This document shows positions 1 through 7,078 of a stretch of 64,000 nucleotides of DNA, one piece after another. The position numbers were made by a program, and so were the translations under genes. This DNA is from JAHEEL01 sp942491345 (lineage in GTDB: Bacteria; Actinomycetota; Acidimicrobiia; Spongiisociales; UBA5794), in NCBI GenBank assembly GCA_942491345.1, contig CALOAN010000053.1, forward strand, positions 1 through 64,000. The letters run 5' to 3'. Positions within the stretch are counted from its first letter, which is position 1; every line of letters starts with the position of its first letter. Under the pieces are notes generated by a model that saw only the letters and a program-made list of their open reading frames with translations, made no database searches and was not told where the DNA came from.

Positions 1-45
1 TGGACACCCGATCCTGGGGTGAGTCTCAGGGGAAGGAGGCCCGGA

Positions 46-327
46 ATGGGTCGATCGTCGAGGTATCCGGAGGAGTTCCGTCGTGAGGCGGTCGAGTTGT
101 ATCGGTCGTCTGATCGGCCGAGAGCGGAAGTCGCGCGATCACTCGGTATCGCGGATGGGTCGCTTGCCACTTGGGTGAAGCAGGCCCGTCTGGAGGCCGA
201 GTCCGGTCTCGACGTCGATGAGCGGGCCGAGTTGGAGCGGCTCCGCAAGGAGAACCGCGAGTTGCGGATGGACCGGGAGATCCTGCGGAAGGCGGCAGCA
301 TATTTCGCTCGGGAGACGAGCAGGTGA
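46..327 (+). CDS. IS3-family transposase OrfA (DNA-binding subunit)
   Basis: Short basic protein of 93 residues that recognises the ends of the IS. The N-terminal half holds the helix-turn-helix of the IS3/IS911 OrfA family (YPEEFRREAVELY, then SLGIADGSLATWVKQ). The C-terminal half is a leucine-zipper-like coiled coil (LERLRKENRELRMDREILRKAA) used for multimerisation. ATG at 46 is chosen over an in-frame GTG at 19 because GGAAGGAGG (31-39) sits six bases before it. The gene overlaps orfB by GTGA; orfB lies in the -1 frame, so either a programmed frameshift or coupled restart could supply the transposase. Confidence 0.9.
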   Translation: MGRSSRYPEEFRREAVELYRSSDRPRAEVARSLGIADGSLATWVKQARLEAESGLDVDERAELERLRKENRELRMDREILRKAAAYFARETSR

Positions 328-1187
328 GCCGACGGTTCGTCTCCGAGTATGCCGGCGAGTATCCGGTCACCAGGCTCTGTGTCCTCGTCGATGTTCCGCG
401 TTCGAGCTTCTATGCGTGGCGCCACCGGGCACCGTCGAGCCGTGACCTCGACGACGAGGTCTTGGCTGAGGCGATCGTCGACATTCATCGGGCGTCCCAA
501 GGCACCTACGGTGCACCACGGATCCACGGCCAGTTGCGGCACCGGGGATGGCGGGTGGGTCGGAAGCGGATCGCCAGGTTGATGGCTACCCACGGTCTGG
601 TTGGGGTGCACGGCCGCCGTAGATGGCGCCGAGGCAGGCCGAACACCGCACCGGCGCCGGATCTGTTACAGCGGGATTTCACCGCCGAAGCGCCTGACCG
701 CAGATGGGTGGCGGACATCACCGAGTTCGCCTGTTGGGACGGGAAGCTGTTCCTTGCCGGCATCAAGGACCTGCATGATCAGTCGATTGTTGGCTGGTCG
801 ATGGGGGTCCACCAGACCACCGACCTGGTCGTCAACGCCCTGGTGATGGCACTCGGTCGCCGCCATCCCGACAGCGAGCTGATCCATCACGCCGACAGGG
901 GCTCGCAATACACGTCGCTGGAGTTCTCGACCCGCCTGGCCGACTGGGGCATCGCACCGTCATACTCGAGGACCGGGAACTGCTTCGACAATGCTGCAAT
1001 GGAATCCACGTGGGCGACGATCAAGAAGGAGATCCGCCATATCCACGGCCCGTGGTCGGAGATGACCCGCTCCCAGCTCCGCACGATCCTGTTCGCCTAC
1101 ATCGAGACGTTCTACAACCGGAACCGTCACCAAGCCCGCCTCGGGCACCGCACACCCGCCGCCGTCTACGCTGACCACGCGGCATGA
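324..1187 (+). CDS. IS3-family transposase OrfB (DDE integrase core)
   Basis: Catalytic subunit of the IS3 transposase, 287 residues, normal length. An HTH_21-like region (about residues 40-95, HRASQGTYGAPRIHGQLR) precedes an rve integrase core. The catalytic triad is visible as D131 (WVADITEF), D191 (HHADRGSQY) and E227 (NAAMESTW), with the D-to-E spacing of 35 residues typical of the family. The gene starts at GTG 324 overlapping the orfA stop. There is no internal stop or frameshift. Confidence 0.95.
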   Translation: MSRRFVSEYAGEYPVTRLCVLVDVPRSSFYAWRHRAPSSRDLDDEVLAEAIVDIHRASQGTYGAPRIHGQLRHRGWRVGRKRIARLMATHGLVGVHGRRRWRRGRPNTAPAPDLLQRDFTAEAPDRRWVADITEFACWDGKLFLAGIKDLHDQSIVGWSMGVHQTTDLVVNALVMALGRRHPDSELIHHADRGSQYTSLEFSTRLADWGIAPSYSRTGNCFDNAAMESTWATIKKEIRHIHGPWSEMTRSQLRTILFAYIETFYNRNRHQARLGHRTPAAVYADHAA

Positions 1188-1189
1188 AA

Positions 1190-1860
1190 TGTCAGAAACC
1201 CGTGTCCACGTTCGCGGACGTTGTGCCTGACCTGCAGTTGGAGGGTTTCTGACAGGGTCCTTGACAGGGTTGCTGACACTCTGGCTGACAGAGGGGTTCG
1301 AGGAGGCCGGCCGGGCGGGGAAATGCTGTTCGATCTCGCCGCGGTCGGTTGGTTGTCGGTTGGAGGGTTGATGACAGGCCTCTCATCTCGACGTCGCCGG
1401 CCTTGCGGTTGTGATCGTCGCATCGGGAGGGTGGGGGAGGGCATGGGGAGCCGAGACGATCTGAGGGGCGGATCCAGAAGATTTCCTTCGATTACCCGGC
1501 GATGCCGCGAGAAGCGTTGCGGCACAACGGATTCCGGGGTTCCGGCGACCCTGCGGCGACTCGGTTGACAGGGCTATTGACACTCTGGTGAAAGGGTTGT
1601 CGTGTCTATTCCGCCGTAATGGACCACACCATCAGCATCCACAACGGCGGAGAACTCGCCGGCAACCAGGAACCCGAATTCTTCGTGGAGAGTTCGGATA
1701 TCGATGTTCCGCCAACTCTGTGCCAAGGGTCATTCTCCACAATCCGTCCCATGAACCGGATCCGACCGAGAACCGCCACGTCGAACCGTCCCCGACGGCA
1801 GAACAGGCCTCGCGAGAGTCGCGTCGACCCTGTCACCGCGTTCGCGCACGGACCCTGTCA
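1190..1860. repeat. Cluster of TGACAG direct and inverted repeats
   Basis: TGACAG occurs at 1250, 1262, 1286, 1372 and 1566 on the plus strand and as CTGTCA at 1830 and 1855. TGACAGGGTCC (1250-1260) is exactly mirrored by GGACCCTGTCA (1850-1860). A 24-base unit at 1261-1284 recurs at 1565-1588 with three mismatches (both end in TGACACTCTGG). TGTCAGAAACCC (1190-1201) is mirrored by GGGTTTCTGACA (1243-1254). I see no convincing gene in the 715 bases between the IS and the SEC-C gene. The array could be operators, iterons or ends of a decayed element; which one is not decided by the sequence. Confidence 0.7.
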
Positions 1861-1923
1861 AAGACCACACGCACCTGCAACAAGTTGCCCGATGTACACA
1901 TGTGCACAGCAGAGCCGGCGCTG

Positions 1924-2436
1924 ATGGACATGGATAGGGGCACGTTGGCGAGGATCGACCGCAGGCTGCTCGCCGGCCTCGGTGACGATGAGGCGTACCG
2001 GACGCTGCGGGTGCCAGCGACCGGGGCGAAGTGGTCGACGTGGAAGCGGTATTGCGACTCTGTGGGCGTCTCGATGGGTCGAGCCGTCACCCTGCTCATC
2101 GACCGCGAGCTCATCGCCGTGTTCGGCGAGCACATCGGAGATGACCCGCCGGTGTTCGCTCAACGCGCCACCGAACAGCTCGCAATCCGAGAGGCGAAGA
2201 TCGCAGCTCGAGAGAGCGAGGTCGATGCAGAGCGGGAGAGGATGCGCGGGTGGGGTGAGCGGCTGCGACGGTGGGAGGGTGAACTCGAGGCCCGAGAGCG
2301 ACGCGCAGCATTGGTGTCGAAGCTCCCGTCGGGTGACTCGACCGTTCGCGCCAAGATCGGACGGAACGAACGCTGCCCGTGCGGATCTGGCCGCAAGTAC
2401 AAGCACTGCCACGGCCTCGCCGGCCGCCAAACATAA
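1924..2436 (+). CDS. SEC-C motif protein with coiled coil
   Basis: Predicted soluble protein of 170 residues. It ends in a SEC-C zinc-binding motif (RNERCPCGSGRKYKHCHG), a module found at the C terminus of SecA and of many otherwise unrelated proteins. The middle is a charged helical stretch (QRATEQLAIREAKIAARESEV and following) likely to form a coiled coil. The frame is open back to 1588, but ATG 1924 is chosen because the extension has no similarity I recognise and runs through the repeat array; ATG 1900 is an alternative. No Shine-Dalgarno is seen. Function is unknown. It converges on the next gene with six bases between stops. Confidence 0.6.
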   Translation: MDMDRGTLARIDRRLLAGLGDDEAYRTLRVPATGAKWSTWKRYCDSVGVSMGRAVTLLIDRELIAVFGEHIGDDPPVFAQRATEQLAIREAKIAARESEVDAERERMRGWGERLRRWEGELEARERRAALVSKLPSGDSTVRAKIGRNERCPCGSGRKYKHCHGLAGRQT

Positions 2437-2442
2437 TGCTGG

Positions 2443-3312
2443 CTATGGGCGGGCTGGCTTCCAGAGTTCAAGGTGGTCTGCAACGTACTCGCTGAGAGAT
2501 CGGGCTGGTCTGCCCAAGAGGTCGTCAACAGTGTGGGTGACCGCCTCGGCATCGCCTCGCCGAAGACCTGTGTGGAGGATCGTCTGGACCACGGCGTGTG
2601 GCACGACGAGACCCTGATTCCGAAGGTGTCGGAAGTATCCGATGACGGGAGCCGGGACGTACGCAATGGACCGACCGAGGTGTTCAGTGAGAAGCTCGGC
2701 GACCTGGTAGAAGGTGACGGCCTCGGGTCCCGTGAGGTGATAGCCCTGCATCTGGTGCCCATCTTCGGACAGACAGACTGCGGCGACCTCTCCGATGTCT
2801 TGTGCGTCGATGAACGCCACCAGTCCGTTGCCTGCCGGGACATAGATCTGGTTGCTGGTCGTGATGTCCTGCCGGTATGCGGTTGCGAGATTCTGGGCGA
2901 AGAATCCGGGCCGCAGCATCGTCCATGCCATCCCAGAGTCGATGAGATGGGACTCGATGCGATGGTGAGGGACGATGCGGTTCGACTCCGCACCCGCCAC
3001 CGATGAGAAGACCACATGGTGCAACCCTGCCGACTCGGCAGCATCGAGGAACGAGTTGATCGTGTTCCCGACCCGAGATATGGCCGGTGGACGGATGAGG
3101 AACAGCTTCTCAGCGCCATCAACCACAGGTCCGAACGTGGACGGATCGGTGTAGTCGAGGGCGACGGCCTCTACGTCGGGGAATCGGTCGGCCAGAGCAT
3201 CCCGGCTGATGTCCGCCACCCGAAGATCAGTGACACCCCGGTCCTGCAAAGCCCCGACGACCCCAGAACCAACATTCCCAAGTGCACCCGTAGCCACAAC
3301 CCGGCCCACCAC
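2443..3312 (-). CDS. NmrA-like NAD(P)-binding protein (atypical SDR)
   Basis: Rossmann-fold protein of 289 residues of the NmrA/atypical short-chain dehydrogenase group. The nucleotide-binding glycines are in ATGALGNVGSG at the N terminus (G9, G12, G15). The family's later features follow: VVFSSVAG, then TMLRPGFFAQN. Members act as quinone or NADPH-binding reductases or as redox sensors, so the substrate cannot be named. GTG 3312 or the adjacent GTG 3309 is the start; GGAGG at 3316-3320 (complement) supports this pair. It is a single gene converging with the SEC-C gene. Confidence 0.85.
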   Translation of the reverse strand: MVGRVVATGALGNVGSGVVGALQDRGVTDLRVADISRDALADRFPDVEAVALDYTDPSTFGPVVDGAEKLFLIRPPAISRVGNTINSFLDAAESAGLHHVVFSSVAGAESNRIVPHHRIESHLIDSGMAWTMLRPGFFAQNLATAYRQDITTSNQIYVPAGNGLVAFIDAQDIGEVAAVCLSEDGHQMQGYHLTGPEAVTFYQVAELLTEHLGRSIAYVPAPVIGYFRHLRNQGLVVPHAVVQTILHTGLRRGDAEAVTHTVDDLLGRPARSLSEYVADHLELWKPARP

Positions 3313-3413
3313 TGACCTCCTAGAAGCGACCCTGCCAGCATAAATCGGAACCGTACTTCACCCGCCAATGCCGGCACCTACGGGGCGGCCCGTCCGGTCG
3401 TACAGATTGCCGT

Positions 3414-3908
3414 CTAGTGGGTGAGCAGGCTCTTGACGACGGCGATGACCGCGGCAGCTGCGACCGTCACAAGGGCATACGAGAGGCGGATCATGAGGGA
3501 TCGCCCCCGGCTGAGAGCTGCGAGATACCCGGCAACGCTGACCAATATGATCAGCAGCCAGACAGCGGCTGTACTCGGAGCTGCCAGATCGAACGGGATG
3601 ACGTACGGGATCGTTGCGACGATCCCCACCACCACCGACGTTAGAAACATCGCCCCGATCGGCCGCCAATCGCTGAACACGGCACTCGCACGCTCGTAAA
3701 TGGTGGCTAGCCGGAAGGCGAACAGGTGGGCGAGTGTCAACCCGATTGCCGTCCCCCATATGAGGAGAACCTGGGCATGCTCTTCAAGCGCATGCTCCGC
3801 CCCGATGAGCGTCGCAATCAACACGATGCTCAGATAGACCATCAGCTCCAACGAATCACGCTTCGCCGTCTCTAGCGACTGGTCTTCTGGATCCGTTGTA
3901 TCTGCCAC
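3414..3908 (-). CDS. Integral membrane protein, about five TM helices
   Basis: Small membrane protein of about 164 residues with hydrophobic stretches MVYLSIVLIATLIGA, VLLIWGTAIGLTLAHLF, FLTSVVVGIVATIPYVI, WLLIILVSVAGYLAAL and YALVTVAAAAVIAVVKSLL. I do not recognise a named family. The open frame extends to 4472, but that extension is hydrophilic and lies opposite the lipoprotein gene at 4095, so GTG 3908 is chosen. The last 17 codons recur almost unchanged at 10834-10888, which marks this gene as one copy of a duplicated pair. Confidence 0.65.
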   Translation of the reverse strand: MADTTDPEDQSLETAKRDSLELMVYLSIVLIATLIGAEHALEEHAQVLLIWGTAIGLTLAHLFAFRLATIYERASAVFSDWRPIGAMFLTSVVVGIVATIPYVIPFDLAAPSTAAVWLLIILVSVAGYLAALSRGRSLMIRLSYALVTVAAAAVIAVVKSLLTH

Positions 3909-4094
3909 CTCATCAACATAGCTTCGGGCGTGTACCAGCCTGACATCCACGACCCGCACCAGTGAGCGATCTATGCCCCGCCCATGTCGAAGCCTATGGT
4001 CGCCCGCATTGTCCGCTGGGGCGGGAACTCGGCCTGATGGAAACAGCGTCATAGATTTGTCTGCAGGCGTGGCTGCGCACTGAAGGAGACTGCC

Positions 4095-4526
4095 ATGGAA
4101 CGGTTCCTGAGTTGGGTCAGCGGTGCCCTCGCAGCCGTCTTCCTCTTGGCGGCGTGTTCGGGCGGTGTCGCCGGTCCCGTTGTAGAGGGCGACCGACGCT
4201 CCGGTGGCAGCGATGCCGAGGTGTTTGGCACTCTGGTCGTCGAAGGGGACTGCGCCTACCTCGGCTGGACAGAACCCGAGACCCGATACCCAGTGATTTG
4301 GCCACACGGAACTGGATGGGACTCGGAGGCGTCGGCGGTCGTGCTCCCTGACGGCACGCTCGTCCATCAGGGCGACGAGGTGTACGGCGGTGGCGGCTAC
4401 CACTCCTCGAACCTCGGGGCCTTCACCAGCCAAGAGGGTGTGGACCTTGTTCTGTCGTGTGTTGATAACCAATACGGAGAGGTTGCCGTGTTCAATTCAT
4501 CTGGTGACGTCGACGTTCGGGACTGA
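4095..4526 (+). CDS. Putative lipoprotein of unknown function
   Basis: Secreted, lipid-anchored protein of 143 residues. The signal peptide runs from MERFLSWVSG through AVFLLAAC, a lipobox with C21 as the lipidated residue. The mature part is small and probably beta-rich, with GDCAYLGW and VLSCVDNQYGE supplying two cysteines that could pair. ATG 4095 has GAAGGAGA directly upstream. It is divergent from the membrane protein gene to its left. I recognise no family and infer only location. Confidence 0.75.
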   Translation: MERFLSWVSGALAAVFLLAACSGGVAGPVVEGDRRSGGSDAEVFGTLVVEGDCAYLGWTEPETRYPVIWPHGTGWDSEASAVVLPDGTLVHQGDEVYGGGGYHSSNLGAFTSQEGVDLVLSCVDNQYGEVAVFNSSGDVDVRD

Positions 4527-5061
4527 GGCCACAGCCTGGTTGGGACCTCCGTACATATATCGCTCTTCTGCTCTATCTGTGGGTGGTTTGGAGGGGTGTT
4601 GGCGCGGTTGCACCCTGTCTGCTTCTAGGTTTCGCGCAGTCCAAAGACTCGACAACAGAGCACGCAATGCTGGGTGCAGAACGACAGAGCGTGTCGATGC
4701 ATCTGTGACCTGACACGAACCGTCCTCGAACGCGTTCACATCAACGACATCAGGGCAATCGCCGTGTCAGCACGACGTAGCGCCAGGGCTCCCGGCCGTT
4801 GCGGCCGTCAATCATCCGGATATGTCCGAGGCGCTCATCGGCGCCGTTCGCAAGCCCTCAAAGCCAGGCCCACTCCGATGTTCGTCGAAGCCGACACCCC
4901 ATGAATCCGGCACCGACACCAAGCGTCGATTGCTCACCCGGCTCGCATTCGGTCTCCACGGCCCCAATCTCTCGTGCCCTCGCGCTCCTCGCCCTTGGAA
5001 GCCACACGCTGCAACTCCCAGGCTGAAACTGACCCACAGGTACAGCAGGAGAGCGACATAT
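4527..5061. other. Intergenic stretch without a recognisable gene
   Basis: 535 bases between the lipoprotein and the first DUF1269-like gene. An open frame runs back from the DUF1269-like gene to 4822, but it lacks a ribosome binding site and carries no conserved-looking sequence. I see no RNA gene, and only the Shine-Dalgarno AGGAGAG of the following gene at about 5047. Confidence 0.5.
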
Positions 5062-5589
5062 ATGTCATCAGGGGACAATCTCGTTCTGTACGTTGCGGCG
5101 TACTCGGACAAGTCATCCGCGCAGGCGGACTTCGATTCGCTGAAGAGCGCCGAGGGCGACGATCTGAAGATCGAAGCCGCAGTCGTGATGAGCCGCGACG
5201 GCGACGGAGACGTCGATGTGCTTGCGAAGGGTGATGAAACGACCGGGACCGGCGCCGTCATCGGTGGAGGCATCGGCCTCGTTGTCGGTCTCTTCGCTCC
5301 GCCGCTGTTGATCTCGACGGCGATCGGTGCCGGTATCGGCGCCTTCTTGGGGCATTTGACGAAGAAGCATGAGGAGAAGGAACTCGGCGTCGAACTCTAT
5401 GAGTACTTCCCGCCGAACTCGTCGGCTGTGGTCGTCGTCATTGACAACAAGTACCTCGACCGGGTCGAGGCTGCGCTGGTGAATTCCGACAAGCGGATCA
5501 ATAAGGCGATCGACGCCGACGACTACGACAATCTGCAGAAGGCCATCTCGAAGTCCCAGGACGAGGTCGACAAAGCCGTCGAGTCCTAG
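5062..5589 (+). CDS. DUF1269-like glycine-rich membrane protein, copy 1
   Basis: Protein of 175 residues with a DUF1269-type layout. A soluble alpha/beta start (NLVLYVAAYSDKSSAQADFD) is followed by a glycine-zipper hairpin (GAVIGGGIGLVVGLFAPP, then ISTAIGAGIGAFLGHLTKK) and a soluble end (SSAVVVVIDNKYLDRVEAAL). Proteins of this kind are often tied to stress responses, but no activity is established, so none is assigned. ATG 5062 has AGGAGAG eight bases upstream. A paralogue of identical length lies at 10183-10710 on the other strand. Confidence 0.8.
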   Translation: MSSGDNLVLYVAAYSDKSSAQADFDSLKSAEGDDLKIEAAVVMSRDGDGDVDVLAKGDETTGTGAVIGGGIGLVVGLFAPPLLISTAIGAGIGAFLGHLTKKHEEKELGVELYEYFPPNSSAVVVVIDNKYLDRVEAALVNSDKRINKAIDADDYDNLQKAISKSQDEVDKAVES

Positions 5590-5630
5590 ACCAACCCAGC
5601 TCGACGTTCCCGGTGAAGCTTTCTGGAACA

Positions 5631-5679
5631 GGGAGCCCCGCCGACGCTGTCGCTTGCGATGGTGTGGGCGGGGTTTCCC
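5631..5679 (+). terminator. Possible terminator after DUF1269-like copy 1
   Basis: CCCCGCC (5636-5642) pairs with GGCGGGG (5667-5673), and GGGA/TCCC extend the stem outward. The loop is long (24 bases) and no T-run follows. It begins about 40 bases after the stop codon. The assignment is by position and stem only. Confidence 0.35.
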
Positions 5680-5859
5680 ACGTCTTGAAGCGTCGCAATC
5701 TACGCCTCGATGACTCCCTTCCACGCCCACCGATGCCGGCACCTGTTGGCGGTTCCGTTGTGCGCGTGGGATTGGGGCGCAATGCCGCAGTCTGTAGGAT
5801 TGAAGTTGAGTGACGGGTAATGCCCCTGTGGGCGTAGCACCGAGACGGGAGTACGGATC

Positions 5860-6261
5860 ATGGACAATGAACCGAGTGGTTGGGCGATTGGTTGGACGGC
5901 GTTTGCCGGGATCATGATGGTGATGGGTGGTGTCTGGTGGATCATCTCGGGCATCGTGGCGCTCGCGAACGACACGTTCTACGTCGTTGGTGAGGAGTAC
6001 ATCTTCCAGTTCGATGTGTCGACGTGGGGTTGGATCCATTTGATTCTCGGCATCGTGATTCTGGTGGCGGGCTTCTACCTGTTCAGCGGTGCGGTGTGGG
6101 CCCGTACGGTCGGTGTGATCGTTGCGGTGTTGTGGGCGCTGATCGCCTTCGCATGGCTGCCGTGGTACCCGATCTGGGCGATCCTCTACATTGCCGTCTC
6201 AGTGTTCGTCATCTGGGCGCTCACGGCGCATGGACGCGACATCGCCAACACCAACGTCTAG
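5860..6261 (+). CDS. Small integral membrane protein (DUF7144-like)
   Basis: Protein of 133 residues with four hydrophobic segments (IGWTAFAGIMMVMGGVWWI, WIHLILGIVILVAGFYLF, RTVGVIVAVLWALIAFAWL, WAILYIAVSVFVIWALTAH). The pattern and length match the small actinobacterial membrane family DUF7144, whose role is unknown. ATG 5860 follows ACGGGAGTAC, a weak Shine-Dalgarno. A strong hairpin nine bases after the stop closes the transcript, so it looks monocistronic. Confidence 0.75.
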   Translation: MDNEPSGWAIGWTAFAGIMMVMGGVWWIISGIVALANDTFYVVGEEYIFQFDVSTWGWIHLILGIVILVAGFYLFSGAVWARTVGVIVAVLWALIAFAWLPWYPIWAILYIAVSVFVIWALTAHGRDIANTNV

Positions 6262-6270
6262 AGCCAAAGT

Positions 6271-6311
6271 GACGGTGGGAGGGAGAGGCATTGGTGCGAC
6301 CTCCCACCGTC
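6271..6311 (+). terminator. Terminator hairpin, 12-bp perfect stem
   Basis: GACGGTGGGAGG (6271-6282) is the exact complement of CCTCCCACCGTC (6300-6311), with a 17-base loop. It starts nine bases after the stop of the membrane protein gene. There is no T-run, as is common in high-GC Actinomycetota. Confidence 0.7.
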
Positions 6312-6339
6312 TATTGGCGGTTCGCTCTCCGGTTCCGCT

Positions 6340-6363
6340 CACCCACAGCGGTACCTGTGGGTG
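6340..6363. terminator. Second hairpin, 9-bp stem and 6-base loop
   Basis: CACCCACAG (6340-6348) pairs perfectly with CTGTGGGTG (6355-6363) around the loop CGGTAC. It lies 29 bases after the first hairpin and may be a back-up terminator or an RNA structure. Confidence 0.5.
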
Positions 6364-7078
6364 GGTTGCGTACTCACATCGAGCGTGGCGCAATAGACTT
6401 GACGCCGACCTCGTTCGATCCGATCGGACGCGCACGTCTTCGGTCAAGACTCACCGAGATCGCGTTCTTCCTGCTCGTTGCGCTCGGCGAGCTTGTGTGC
6501 CTCCCAGAGTGAAGCCTGGGGGCTCCCAAGATGGAGATTCCCACGCTGCGGACGGCGAGCCCGATCCCCAACGAATCGTCACCCGAGACGCTCATTTCAG
6601 GCCATCACCTTGGGCCGAATCGAGTAGAACGAGCCCAGTGTTGATGGCACCGTATGCGGCGACGTGAACGTGGACGTAGCGCAGTTCCGTCACTCTCGTC
6701 GCTGCCCGTTCAACGAGACCGTCATGTTGATCCGCGCCTCTCCAGTCCGACGGGCGGCGCGGGACGTCGGTGTCAGGAGGTGCCGGTTGTCGGGGCCCGC
6801 GAGCCAGATGGTGGGTTGCCGCCTCTAGCCCGACTGGGACGCGTGTGACTCAATGGGCAAGCGGTGGGCTTCACTGGGGAGGTGACGTCGTATCGGGGCG
6901 ATCTCAGGTGATTGCTGCATCATGGTGTGATGATCGGGTCGCGGTGTCTCTTCATGGACGTATCCGATGCGGTGGCGGGCGGGGTCGCGCCCTACTCGGT
7001 TGGAAGGGCTGGCAGCAGTGGGCTGATCGGCGGCGACTACTCTGCGGCTGTCGCTGAATCCGAAAAGGGGCTTTGTCC
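6364..7078. other. Long intergenic stretch, no gene seen
   Basis: About 715 bases upstream of the UbiB-family gene. All open frames are short, lack ribosome binding sites and have no recognisable sequence. No RNA gene is seen. AAAAGGGG at 7063-7070 is the ribosome binding site of the next gene. Confidence 0.5.

Larger units (their letters stand above)
1..1208 (+). mobile_element. IS3-family insertion sequence, complete
   Basis: The element carries an orfA/orfB transposase pair in overlapping frames. It is bounded by the 7-base inverted repeat TGGACAC at 1-7 and GTGTCCA at 1202-1208. A few further matches follow the left repeat, but the repeat is short as read. Because the window starts on the outer base of the left repeat, the flanking direct repeat cannot be checked. 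Both genes look intact, so the element may be active. The outer edges are an inference from the inverted repeat. Confidence 0.8.

Noticed and set aside
1221..1568. 115-codon frame between the IS and the SEC-C gene
   Set aside because: It covers the repeat array, has no ribosome binding site and a low-complexity arginine-rich product.
3909..4472. Long N-terminal extension of the minus-strand membrane protein
   Set aside because: It is hydrophilic and lies opposite a lipoprotein gene with a clear signal peptide and ribosome binding site.
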